From Lactobacillus selangorensis (lineage in GTDB: Bacteria; Bacillota; Bacilli; Lactobacillales; Lactobacillaceae): a DNA stretch of 64,000 bases. Positions within the stretch are counted from its first letter, which is position 1. Each line of letters begins with the position of its first letter. The translations under genes were made by a program, and so were the position numbers. Where the stretch lies: NCBI RefSeq assembly GCF_001437205.1, contig NZ_JQAZ01000008.1:1-64000 (forward strand), given 5' to 3'. Positions 18,021 to 26,641 of this stretch are shown here, piece after piece. Below the pieces are notes generated by a model. That model did no database searches. It was not told the origin of the DNA and saw only the letters and a list, made by a program, of their open reading frames with translations.

Positions 18021-19505
18021 ATGCATGTATTTGTTGCAGTTGATATCGGCGCATCCAGCGGCCGGCTGGTAATGGCGCAAATCAGTGATCAAAAATTAAA
18101 AACAACTGAAATTCATCGGTTTAAAAATGGATTTTTCAGAGAGGATGGACACGATCGGTGGAATATTGACCAGATTCTCAAAGAAATCTTGATTGGACTT
18201 GAAAAGGTAAAACGTGCTGGTATTTCAAAAGTGACCTTAGGAATTGATACATGGGCCGTCGATTATGTCCTGACTGATAAAGACGGACACAAACTGCAGA
18301 ATCCGATCAGTTATCGGGATGCACGGACGCAAAATGCGATTCATGAATTAACCAGTACTTTGCCGAAAGAATATCTTTATGAAAAAACAGGTATTCAGTT
18401 CCAAAACTTTAATACCCTGTATCAGCTTTACGAGGAAGATCAATCCGAATTGCGGCAAGCCGATAAAATCATGATGATTCCTGATTATCTGGGCTTTCAA
18501 TTGACTGGAAATGCAGTCACAGAAGTTACGAATGCTTCGACGACCCAGATGCTTAATTTGCGAAAACGTTTGTTTGATTCCGATTTGATGGCTGACGTCC
18601 ATGTTCGTGATGATCAGTTTCCCAAGTTGGTCGAATCCGGGACGATCCTGGGCCAGTTGCAAAAGGAGCGTTTTCCAGAATATGAGCTGCCAGATGCGAC
18701 TGTCGTTACAGTAGCTTCGCATGATACAGCGAGTGCTGTGATTGGAACACCGGCAGAGGGCGATAAATGGGCTTTCTTAAGCTCAGGAACTTGGTCATTG
18801 CTCGGTGCCGAGACCAATGTACCAGAAAATAGTTTAGCCGCTTTTCATGCCAATTATACAAACGAGTGGGGTGCTTATGGAACCTACCGCTTTTTGAAAA
18901 ATATTATGGGATTATGGATTATTCAGCGCATCAAAGCCGATTTAAACGATCAATATTCATTCCCAGAATTAGCCGACATGGCTCAGAAAACACCAGGCTT
19001 TCGGACGTTCATCAATGTTAATGATGAACGGTTTGAAAATCCGACTAATATGATTGATGAAATCCAGGCGTACGCACGTGAAACAAAGCAATTTGTCCCG
19101 CAGACACCAGGTGAACTGGCTCGGACAGTTTACGATAATTTAGCCCTATGCTACGCCGCCGAATTAGGCCAGTTAAGTCAGATTTTGAAACAGCCGTTTG
19201 AAACACTCAATATTGTTGGCGGCGGTTCGAATGTTGAATTGTTGAATCAATTAACGAGTTCATTGGCAAATATCAATGTTGTCGCTGGTCCAACCGAAGC
19301 AACGGCAATCGGCAACATCTTAGTTCAGATGATTTCGACTGGCGATGTCAAGAATGTTCAAGCTGCACGTGCATTGATTCGTACCTCATATCCATTAAAA
19401 AAATATGTACCACAAAAATCACAGCAGTTGGAACAAGTTCTAGCGCAATATAAACAATTTTTAACCCAACAATCAGAACAAAAGGAAGGTATTGAAAATG
19501 GTTAG
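18021..19505 (+). CDS. rhaB: Rhamnulokinase
   Basis: Phosphorylates L-rhamnulose to rhamnulose-1-phosphate. A FGGY-family kinase of 494 residues with an N-terminal phosphate-binding motif (VDIGASSGRL), WAVDYVL, the ISYRD stretch shared by sugar kinases, and the C-terminal VGGGSNVELLNQL adenosine-binding motif. I chose ATG 18021, eight bases after AGAGGTG, rather than the TTG just before it. It is the first gene of rhaB-rhaA-rhaD behind operator copy B; its end overlaps rhaA by 8 bases. Confidence 0.97.
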   Translation: MHVFVAVDIGASSGRLVMAQISDQKLKTTEIHRFKNGFFREDGHDRWNIDQILKEILIGLEKVKRAGISKVTLGIDTWAVDYVLTDKDGHKLQNPISYRDARTQNAIHELTSTLPKEYLYEKTGIQFQNFNTLYQLYEEDQSELRQADKIMMIPDYLGFQLTGNAVTEVTNASTTQMLNLRKRLFDSDLMADVHVRDDQFPKLVESGTILGQLQKERFPEYELPDATVVTVASHDTASAVIGTPAEGDKWAFLSSGTWSLLGAETNVPENSLAAFHANYTNEWGAYGTYRFLKNIMGLWIIQRIKADLNDQYSFPELADMAQKTPGFRTFINVNDERFENPTNMIDEIQAYARETKQFVPQTPGELARTVYDNLALCYAAELGQLSQILKQPFETLNIVGGGSNVELLNQLTSSLANINVVAGPTEATAIGNILVQMISTGDVKNVQAARALIRTSYPLKKYVPQKSQQLEQVLAQYKQFLTQQSEQKEGIENG

Positions 19506-20766
19506 TACAAACGAAGTTGAATCCGCATATCAAGTTGCTAAAGAACGTTATGCCGAATTAGGCGTCGACACTGATGCTGCAATGGCCGCTTTAAAAAAGA
19601 TTAAATTGTCAGTTCACTGCTGGCAAGGTGATGATATCCATGGTTTCTTGAATCCCGATCAGGAACTAACTGGCGGGATTGGTGTTAGTGGCAATTATCC
19701 TGGTGTGGCACGGACCCCTGATGAATTAACCGGCGACCTCCATGAAGCTTTGTCTTTGATTCCTGGCAAGCATAAAGTACAGCTACATACGATTTATGCC
19801 GTTACGGATAAGAAGAAGGACCTCGATGAAGTTGGTCCTGAAGACTTTTCATACTGGGTCGATTGGGCAAAACAAGAAGGTGTCGGACTGGATATGAATC
19901 CAACTTTCTTCTCGCATCCAATGGTTAAAAATAATTTCACCTTAGCCAGTCCTGAAAAGGCAGTCCGTGATTACTGGATTGAGGTCGGGAAAAAGTCCCG
20001 TGAAATTTCAAACTATTTTGGGGAGGAATTAGGTCAGCAATCCGTCAATAACTTCTGGGTTCCAGATGGCTACAAGGACAATCCAATCGACAAATTATCA
20101 CCACGTCTGCGGTTGATGAATTCTTTGGATGAAATCATGAAGCAGAAATACGATGAAAAGAATACGATCGAAGCCGTTGAAGGCAAATTATTTGGGACGG
20201 GAATCGAATCATTCACCGTTGGCTCACACCTCTTCTATAACAATTACGCCATTACTCGCAACAAGTTATGGACAATTGATGCAGGTCACTGGCATCCAAC
20301 GGAAGATGTTTCCGATAAATTCTCGGCCTTCCTACCATTCGGACGTGGCTTGATGCTCCATGTTTCCCGTCCAGTTCGTTGGGACAGTGACCATGTTGTC
20401 ATTATGGATGATGCTTTGATGCGGATCACACGTTCTTTAGTTCGTGATCACGAGCTTGATCGGACTAATGTTGGACTTGATTTCTTTGATGCGACGATCA
20501 ATCGTGTTGCTGCTTGGGTCATCGGCGCACGTGCTACTCAAAAAGCTTTCTTACAAGCGATGCTGGCTCCCATCGACCAATTAAAGCAGGAAGAAAACAC
20601 GTATGACTTTACCACTCGTCTGGCGGTTACCGAAGAATTAAAATCATATCCATTTGGTGCTGTTTGGGATGAATTCTGTTTACAGAATAATGTTCCAGTC
20701 GGGACGGATTGGCTGAATAATATCCATCAGTATGAAAAAGATGTTCAATTCAAACGAGAAGACTAA
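19498..20766 (+). CDS. rhaA: L-rhamnose isomerase
   Basis: Interconverts L-rhamnose and L-rhamnulose using divalent metal ions. The 422-residue length is normal. Conserved stretches include [15 protein letters not shown] near the N-terminus, [16 protein letters not shown], the metal-site region [12 protein letters not shown], then [18 protein letters not shown] and [14 protein letters not shown] 19498 is preferred to the TTG at 19492 because AAGGAAGG is well spaced. It overlaps the rhaB stop, so translation is probably coupled. Confidence 0.97.
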   Translation: MVSTNEVESAYQVAKERYAELGVDTDAAMAALKKIKLSVHCWQGDDIHGFLNPDQELTGGIGVSGNYPGVARTPDELTGDLHEALSLIPGKHKVQLHTIYAVTDKKKDLDEVGPEDFSYWVDWAKQEGVGLDMNPTFFSHPMVKNNFTLASPEKAVRDYWIEVGKKSREISNYFGEELGQQSVNNFWVPDGYKDNPIDKLSPRLRLMNSLDEIMKQKYDEKNTIEAVEGKLFGTGIESFTVGSHLFYNNYAITRNKLWTIDAGHWHPTEDVSDKFSAFLPFGRGLMLHVSRPVRWDSDHVVIMDDALMRITRSLVRDHELDRTNVGLDFFDATINRVAAWVIGARATQKAFLQAMLAPIDQLKQEENTYDFTTRLAVTEELKSYPFGAVWDEFCLQNNVPVGTDWLNNIHQYEKDVQFKRED

Positions 20767-20786
20767 TTTTAAAGGAGAAGCAAAAA

Positions 20787-21617
20787 ATGACTAAATTTAT
20801 CGATTCTGAATTTGTAAAAGGCCTTGGCGATGTAACGACTAACTTGTACCAGCATGGGTGGGATGAACGTAATGGCGGCAATGTCAGCTACCGGATCATG
20901 GATGATGAAGTTGCTCAGTTTGAAGATACAGGCAAAGTACTTCGCAACATTCCGATTGATTTCGATGCGACTAAATTAGCCGGTCAATATTTCTTAGTAA
21001 CCGGCACTGGCCGTTACTTTAAAAATATTAAAAACTTTCCAGAACGTGATACCGGTTTAGTTCGAATCGCTGACAATGGGACCAGCGTCGACTTGATGTG
21101 GGGGTTCAATGATGGCGGCGAACCAACCAGTGAATTTCCATCTCATCTGATGAGCCACATTGCGCGTCAGGCAGTTGATAAAGATCAGCGGATTATCATG
21201 CACTGTCATCCAACCAATATTGTTGCCATGACCTTTACCCAGCCGTTGGATTCTAAATCATTTACACGGACGATTTGGAAGATGCATCCAGAAGGCATCG
21301 TTGTCATTCCAGAAGGCTTAGCTGTTATTCCATATATGTGCCCAGGGACTGTTCAAATCGGTGAAACAACTGCTCAGCAAATGGAACGCTTCAGAACCGT
21401 TATTTGGCCGCATCACGGTGTCTTTGCTGCCGGTGATTCTTTGGATGAAACACTTGGAATTATCGAAACCATTGAAAAGTCAGCTTTAATCTTTACAACG
21501 ATTCAGGCTCAAGGTGGCAAGATGATCAACTGCATCACCGATGATGACCTCCGTGATTTGGTCGACCGTTTTGATTTGCCTGCAAACCGTGAATTCCTCT
21601 ACATCAAGAAGCCTTAA
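20787..21617 (+). CDS. rhaD: Rhamnulose-1-phosphate aldolase
   Basis: A class II (zinc) aldolase that splits rhamnulose-1-phosphate into dihydroxyacetone phosphate and L-lactaldehyde. The 276-residue length is typical. [10 protein letters not shown] near the N-terminus is the phosphate-binding loop, GTGRYF is conserved, and MHCHPTN and PHHGVFAAG supply the zinc-binding histidines. AAAGGAG precedes the ATG; the gap from rhaA is 20 bases. No lactaldehyde reductase or rhamnose mutarotase (RhaM) follows in the operon. Confidence 0.97.
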   Translation: MTKFIDSEFVKGLGDVTTNLYQHGWDERNGGNVSYRIMDDEVAQFEDTGKVLRNIPIDFDATKLAGQYFLVTGTGRYFKNIKNFPERDTGLVRIADNGTSVDLMWGFNDGGEPTSEFPSHLMSHIARQAVDKDQRIIMHCHPTNIVAMTFTQPLDSKSFTRTIWKMHPEGIVVIPEGLAVIPYMCPGTVQIGETTAQQMERFRTVIWPHHGVFAAGDSLDETLGIIETIEKSALIFTTIQAQGGKMINCITDDDLRDLVDRFDLPANREFLYIKKP

Positions 21618-21672
21618 TTTGATGATCAAATCCTTCTTTTGATTGTGTTTCCTATTGAATCTTTTTGAAATG

Positions 21673-21701
21673 GATCGGTACTCCAGCCGGTCTATTTTTT
21701 T
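21673..21701 (+). terminator. Weak terminator after rhaD
   Basis: GATCGG pairs with CCGGTC (one wobble), followed by TATTTTTTTA. It is weak enough to let some transcription run into the next gene. Confidence 0.6.
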
Positions 21702-21720
21702 ACGGAAAAGAGGTCTGTTT

Positions 21721-22401
21721 ATGAAAAAAATGCAGAATAAGCTCAGACGATTGCTGCAGCGCTGGCTGTATTGGGTTCTAGCACTCTTGATCAATGCAAC
21801 CGGTCATGCACTCACAATTGCGGCTAATCTTGGCAGTGCTGTTTGGACGGCCTCGGCTGTAAATATTTACCACCTGTGGCCCTTGAGCCTGCGAATGACG
21901 CTCTTCCTGTGTGGATTTGTCGTTGCACTCGTTAATGCAGCGCTGATCCATCACTTCAGCTGGTGGCATTTTATCGGCAACTTGGGTTTTGTAATCCCGT
22001 TTAGTATTTTGATTCAATTTTTCGTTGAAAAACTGGCCATTTTCAAAATTGGCAGCTGGCCGCTCATCTTACAAATCAGCGTTGATATTATCGGTGTGAT
22101 GATGGTAGCACTCGCCACTTCAATCTATCAGCGTGTCAACTTGATCTTGCATCCGAATGATGACTTAATGCAGATTTTGCGCTACCGTTATCTGCATGGC
22201 AGTGCTGCAAGGGCACAAATGGTTCATTACGTTCCGCCGCTTATGATTATGCTGGTCACGTTTGTTTGGACACATCACTTATGGGCCGTGAATATCGGAA
22301 CGCTATTTTGCCTGCTTTTTCAAGGTTCACTGATCGGCTTTTTCGATACTCATATCTTCCGGAAATTGAAGCATTATCAAATCCAGGGATTACATACATA
22401 A
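21721..22401 (+). CDS. YczE/YitT-like integral membrane protein
   Basis: A 226-residue membrane protein with five or six hydrophobic segments and a basic N-terminus (MKKMQNKLRRLLQRW). The organisation (ALLINATGHALTIAANLGSAVW, then a lumenal loop with HPNDDLMQILRYRY) resembles the YczE/YyaS membrane family, but the assignment rests on memory of the pattern. Start ATG 21721 follows AAGAGG. It lies 103 bases after rhaD beyond a weak hairpin, so it may be expressed with the rha operon. A role in export or uptake is speculation. Confidence 0.65.
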   Translation: MKKMQNKLRRLLQRWLYWVLALLINATGHALTIAANLGSAVWTASAVNIYHLWPLSLRMTLFLCGFVVALVNAALIHHFSWWHFIGNLGFVIPFSILIQFFVEKLAIFKIGSWPLILQISVDIIGVMMVALATSIYQRVNLILHPNDDLMQILRYRYLHGSAARAQMVHYVPPLMIMLVTFVWTHHLWAVNIGTLFCLLFQGSLIGFFDTHIFRKLKHYQIQGLHT

Positions 22402-22408
22402 AGACATT

Positions 22409-22449
22409 AAAAAATCGTCAGAATCAGAACTGATTTTGGCGATTTTTTT
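22409..22449. terminator. Bidirectional terminator
   Basis: AAAATCG-CA-AATCAG pairs with CTGATT-TG-CGATTTT, with A- and T-runs on either side. It serves the YczE-like gene and the convergent AraC gene. Confidence 0.85.
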
Positions 22450-22451
22450 GG

Positions 22452-23576
22452 CTAAATGAATTTATTTTGTTTTTGCTGACGATATTTAAAAGGTGAATGT
22501 GCGGTGACTTTTGAAAATTGGCGACTGAAATAAGCTTGATCTGAATAACCTAATTGATTTGCAATATCAGCGATTGAATTGGAAGTATAGGCTAGAAGGG
22601 TTTTAGCCTCTTGGATTTTTCGTTCGGTAATATAGGCACCAACGGTCATATGGGTTGATTCCTTGAAAAGCTTCATAAGATAGGATGAACTGATTCCTAA
22701 GTAGGAAGCAATGTCTGAAACTGAAATAGTATGAGAAATATTTTTAGCAATATAATCCTGGGCTTTGGTCACTAAAGGCAAGGAATTTGTTCGTTTGCTG
22801 TGTTGAATTTTTTGGATAAAGTTTAGTCCAATATTTAAAATATAATTATGTAAATCATCGATGCTAGGCATTTGTTCGATTTCTTGTATATAGTTATCGC
22901 TGAGTGCATAAGCTTCTTCAGGAAGTACAGCTGCTCGTAATGAGGCACGTGTGAAGAGAGTGGTGGCAACGATTGCTAAATCCTTTTGATTACGCAGGGT
23001 GCTAGTTGTATTTAATAAACCAGGTTCGCCGGAAGCTAAAAAGTCATCAAAATAACTTGTGAACCTTTTAACGTCGCCTTTGCTAAGAGCATCTAGCATC
23101 CGCGATTCTGCGTTATTACTATTGTGCGGATGAATATTATCGATTAGTTTTTTTGAGTTTTCAGATTCAATATTTAATGATTTAACATCAATTATATTTT
23201 GATTTGGAAGTTCTTGATATAGATCGAAATATAGTTGTTTAGTGATGGCAATCATTTTTGGCAAAAACTGAACACCATTTTTAAATTCTAACTGCTCATT
23301 GTTGTTTGTATAGATTGGGAGCGGCTGACTCCAAAGCATCAAGTAATGATCACTGTTAGTGCGAATAAATGAAAGTATATTTGCTTGCTGAACTAAGAAA
23401 ATATAAACGGCGGCGTCATCAGTAATATGTTTTTTTAAAACATCAATGAAGTGCTGCGGCGGAAGATGACTTAAAGCAGGATATTGCCAAGTTAAATGAT
23501 TTAATTCAGAATCAAATAAAAACAAAGGAACTTCAGTTGCTGCGTAAAATAATTTAAGAATTTCTTCTGTAAGCAT
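22452..23576 (-). CDS. AraC-family regulator with a non-cupin N-terminal domain
   Basis: A 374-residue protein, longer than the other AraC proteins here. The C-terminal two-HTH domain is clear (TISVSDIASYLGISSSYLMKLFK and SIADIANQLGYSDQAYFSRQF). The N-terminal 260 residues lack the His-rich cupin pattern and look mixed alpha/beta, with FYAATEVPLFLFDSELNHLTWQYP at the start; I cannot name this domain. It is divergent from the MFS-GH3-GH78 operon and likely controls it. AAAGG precedes the ATG. The coding sequence is noticeably AT-rich compared with the housekeeping genes. Confidence 0.85.
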   Translation of the reverse strand: MLTEEILKLFYAATEVPLFLFDSELNHLTWQYPALSHLPPQHFIDVLKKHITDDAAVYIFLVQQANILSFIRTNSDHYLMLWSQPLPIYTNNNEQLEFKNGVQFLPKMIAITKQLYFDLYQELPNQNIIDVKSLNIESENSKKLIDNIHPHNSNNAESRMLDALSKGDVKRFTSYFDDFLASGEPGLLNTTSTLRNQKDLAIVATTLFTRASLRAAVLPEEAYALSDNYIQEIEQMPSIDDLHNYILNIGLNFIQKIQHSKRTNSLPLVTKAQDYIAKNISHTISVSDIASYLGISSSYLMKLFKESTHMTVGAYITERKIQEAKTLLAYTSNSIADIANQLGYSDQAYFSRQFSKVTAHSPFKYRQQKQNKFI

Positions 23577-23661
23577 GATTTGCCAGCCTTTCTATTAAAA
23601 TAGAATTCATCTTTATGCTTTATTATGCAAAAAATAATACAAAAGTACAAGAATCGCCTTT

Positions 23662-23675
23662 AGAAAGCGATTACA
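23662..23675. promoter_or_regulatory. cre-like site upstream of the MFS-GH3-GH78 operon
   Basis: AGAAAGCGATTACA matches TGWAARCGYTWNCW at 12 of 14 positions. Confidence 0.5.
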
Positions 23676-23737
23676 ATTTTTCTTGTAAGCTTACAGAGTT
23701 ATTTTTTAATAACGATAATATCAAGGAGGAATTAAAA

Positions 23738-24964
23738 ATGAAAACAGCATCCGGTTTTAAGAAAGTAATGTTAATTGTTTCACTGCTGCTTTTGAATATT
23801 GTTGAACAGGCGGCGAGTGCAATTTCTGCTTCTATTCCACAAATGGCTGCATCATTTCCGCAACATTCGGAAGTTCAAATTGAATTAGTAACAACAGTTG
23901 TGTCAATCTCAGTTACAATTTTTGTTTTAGTCAGTGGTTTAGTTATTAAGAAAATCGGTCAAAAACAAACGGCCATCTTAGGCTTGGTTATTGCCTCAGT
24001 AGCTTCAATCGTTCCGGCTTTTTCGAATAGTTTTAACGTAATTATGATTTCACGAGTTGTTTTAGGGATTGGGATTGGGTTAGTCAATCCATTGGCAATT
24101 AGTTTGATTGGTGAGTTTTTTCATGGAGATACATTAGCAAGTTTGATGGGTTGGCGAACAGCCGTTGCAAGTATCGGTGTTTCAGTGATGACCTTCTTAG
24201 CTGGGCAATTATTGAAAATTAACTGGCATGCCTCATACCTTGTTTATTTACTGTTTATTCCAGCATTGATCCTATTTTTCTTCTTTGTTCCATCGCCGGA
24301 AAAAATGGTCGCAGAGCAAGAAACTGAAAATAAAGATGGAAAAAAAGAATCAGAAGAAACAAATACAGAACCAGCTACTGAAAATGGACATTCCTCTTTG
24401 CTGATCGTAATTGGGTTGAGTCTGTTGCTAATGGTTTATATGGCTTGTGCAATGATTTCATATATTAAAATGGCGTTAATGTATATTCAGACAGGTATCG
24501 GGTCTCCTTCACAGGCCAGCACGGTAATCAGTGTATTGGGCTTTGCACAGTTAATTGGTGGTGCTTTATTCGGATTGACCTATAAAAAGTTACACCGTAA
24601 CGTTCTGCCTTTAGGGGTTGGATTGAGCGGGATTCTGATGGTTCTAATGACATTCACAAAATCTAATGGCATGATCATGCTGCTTGGCGGATTAAGCGGA
24701 TTATTTGGCGGTTTAGCAGTTCCGTATATTTTCACCCGCATTTCGCAAGTTTCAAATACGAAGACAGCGCCATTACATAATGCGTTTGCATTGGTGGGCT
24801 CAAACCTCGGTTCCTTTGTTGCTCCAATTCTAGCTAGTGTTTTGGGCGCAACTGCAGTGCTTTCCTTGCGTAATGCCGGATACGTAATTGTAGCACTTGC
24901 TGTAATTGTTCTGGTTGTCTTCATTTTTGATAGTCAAAAGACGAAGGCACCATCGGCAGATTAG
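23738..24964 (+). CDS. MFS transporter of the GH3-GH78 operon
   Basis: A 408-residue, 12-segment major facilitator protein. Start ATG 23738 has an ideal AAGGAGG; the longer frame from 23615 has no such signal. The N-terminus (FKKVMLIVSLLLLNIVEQAASAISASIPQMAASFP) matches the pattern of the other two MFS proteins in the island. The central cytoplasmic loop (about residues 190-225) is unusually acidic and Glu/Lys/Thr-rich. It is followed after 27 bases by GH3, so it probably imports the glycoside degraded by the GH3/GH78 pair. Confidence 0.85.
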   Translation: MKTASGFKKVMLIVSLLLLNIVEQAASAISASIPQMAASFPQHSEVQIELVTTVVSISVTIFVLVSGLVIKKIGQKQTAILGLVIASVASIVPAFSNSFNVIMISRVVLGIGIGLVNPLAISLIGEFFHGDTLASLMGWRTAVASIGVSVMTFLAGQLLKINWHASYLVYLLFIPALILFFFFVPSPEKMVAEQETENKDGKKESEETNTEPATENGHSSLLIVIGLSLLLMVYMACAMISYIKMALMYIQTGIGSPSQASTVISVLGFAQLIGGALFGLTYKKLHRNVLPLGVGLSGILMVLMTFTKSNGMIMLLGGLSGLFGGLAVPYIFTRISQVSNTKTAPLHNAFALVGSNLGSFVAPILASVLGATAVLSLRNAGYVIVALAVIVLVVFIFDSQKTKAPSAD

Positions 24965-24991
24965 CAATTATCATTCTGGAGGAAAGAGAAT

Positions 24992-26641
24992 ATGTTAAAT
25001 ATGCATCAAAAACCATTTTACTTAAATGATGATCAAATTAAGTGGGTCAAAGATACGGCAGAAAAATTATCAACAGACGAAAAAATCGGTCAATTATTCG
25101 TGCCAATCGGATATTCAACTGATCACGATTATATTGACAGCTTGTTAAAGCATCACATCGGCGGATTATTCTTCCGGTCTGCTCACTTAGAAGAATTACG
25201 AGCAACTTTTAACTATGCACAGCAAAATAGCAAGGTGCCATTATTAACACCGGCTAATTTGGAAAGTGGCGGTGATGGTGCAGTATTAGAAGGCACAGGA
25301 TATGCCCCACAAATGGCTGTGGCTGCTGCTGGTAATAAAAAATATGCTTATGAATTAGGCAAGATTGCCGCTGAAGATGCAAAAGCTGCCGGAATCAATT
25401 GGGGATTTGCACCGGTCGTTGATTTAGATTTGAATTTTCACAGTCCAATCATGAATGTTCGAACTTATGGTGATGACACAGAGCGTGATATTGCTTTTTC
25501 AAAGCAGTTTATTCAAGCCTTTCATGATCAGAATATGATGACATCAATTAAGCATTTTCCTGGTGATGGGATTGATGAGCGTGATCAGCATTTGCTGACC
25601 TCTGTTAATTCATTGCCATTATCGAGCTGGTGGAAGACTTACGGCAAGATTTATCGTGAACTGATTGATTTTGGAACCAAGGCTGTAATGGTGGGCCATA
25701 TTGCATTCCCTGCTTATTCGCATAATCAAATTCCGGCATCATTAAACGAGCAATTATTGGAAGGATTGTTACGGCATGATTTAGGTTTTAATGGGCTTAT
25801 TATTACCGACGCCACACCAATGGTTGGATTTTCAACGGCAATGCCGCGTTATCAAGCCGTTCCGACTGCAATTCAAAATGGCTGCGATATGTTCTTGTTC
25901 AATCACGACTTTGAAGAAGATGTTTCTTATATGAAAGATGGGCTTAAGAATGGTTTGCTAACAGAAAAGCGTTTGGATGAAGCAGTATTACGGATTTTAG
26001 CAACCAAGGCGTCATTAAATTTGAATCAAGACGTGTCCATACCGTCGAAGCCGTTAATTGATTATAAAAAGGAGCAGCAGGAAATTGCCGATCAATCAAT
26101 TACCTTAGTAAAAGATGATCAAAACATTTTGCCATTAGCAGCTCAAAAACAAAAGCGAGTTTTGCTTGAAGTTTTAGGCGGATTTGCATCTAATCAGCGA
26201 GTTGAAGAGACATTACAGAACGAATTAACAAAACGCGGATTTGAAGTAACTCTTTATCGGCCGGAAAAAAATTTTGTAGATCTTGGGTCTGTTGCCGATT
26301 TTAAGAGTAAGTATGATTTAGTTCTTTATGCAGCCAATATTGAAAATGCAAGTAACCAAACAACGGCACGTATCAATTGGAAGACACTTTATGGGCTAGG
26401 GAACAATCTGCCATGGTTTGTACAAGAAGTGCCAACTGTGCTTGTTAGTTTTGGCAATCCATATCATATGTTTGATATGCCAATGGTTAAAACAGTCGTA
26501 AATGCATATAGTAATTATGAACATTTTATTAAAGCAGCAGTTGCAAAATTAGTCGGTGAACAGGAGTTCAAAGGTCACAGTCCAATTGATCCGAATTGTA
26601 AGAACATTAAACTGAAAGAGTTGATGAATAATGCAGATTAG
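24992..26641 (+). CDS. GH3 beta-hexosidase, NagZ-like
   Basis: A 549-residue cytoplasmic glycoside hydrolase of family 3: an N-terminal TIM barrel (1-350) and a C-terminal alpha/beta domain ending in the SPIDPNC motif. KHFPGDGIDERDQH is the family KHFPG motif; Asp198-Gln-His200 matches the Asp-x-His acid/base dyad of NagZ-type members, and Asp273 (ITDAT) is the expected nucleophile. This points to beta-N-acetylglucosaminidase-type or phosphorolytic chemistry rather than a classical beta-glucosidase, though substrate is unproven. GGAGG lies nine bases before the ATG. It overlaps the following GH78 by 11 bases. Confidence 0.88.
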   Translation: MLNMHQKPFYLNDDQIKWVKDTAEKLSTDEKIGQLFVPIGYSTDHDYIDSLLKHHIGGLFFRSAHLEELRATFNYAQQNSKVPLLTPANLESGGDGAVLEGTGYAPQMAVAAAGNKKYAYELGKIAAEDAKAAGINWGFAPVVDLDLNFHSPIMNVRTYGDDTERDIAFSKQFIQAFHDQNMMTSIKHFPGDGIDERDQHLLTSVNSLPLSSWWKTYGKIYRELIDFGTKAVMVGHIAFPAYSHNQIPASLNEQLLEGLLRHDLGFNGLIITDATPMVGFSTAMPRYQAVPTAIQNGCDMFLFNHDFEEDVSYMKDGLKNGLLTEKRLDEAVLRILATKASLNLNQDVSIPSKPLIDYKKEQQEIADQSITLVKDDQNILPLAAQKQKRVLLEVLGGFASNQRVEETLQNELTKRGFEVTLYRPEKNFVDLGSVADFKSKYDLVLYAANIENASNQTTARINWKTLYGLGNNLPWFVQEVPTVLVSFGNPYHMFDMPMVKTVVNAYSNYEHFIKAAVAKLVGEQEFKGHSPIDPNCKNIKLKELMNNAD

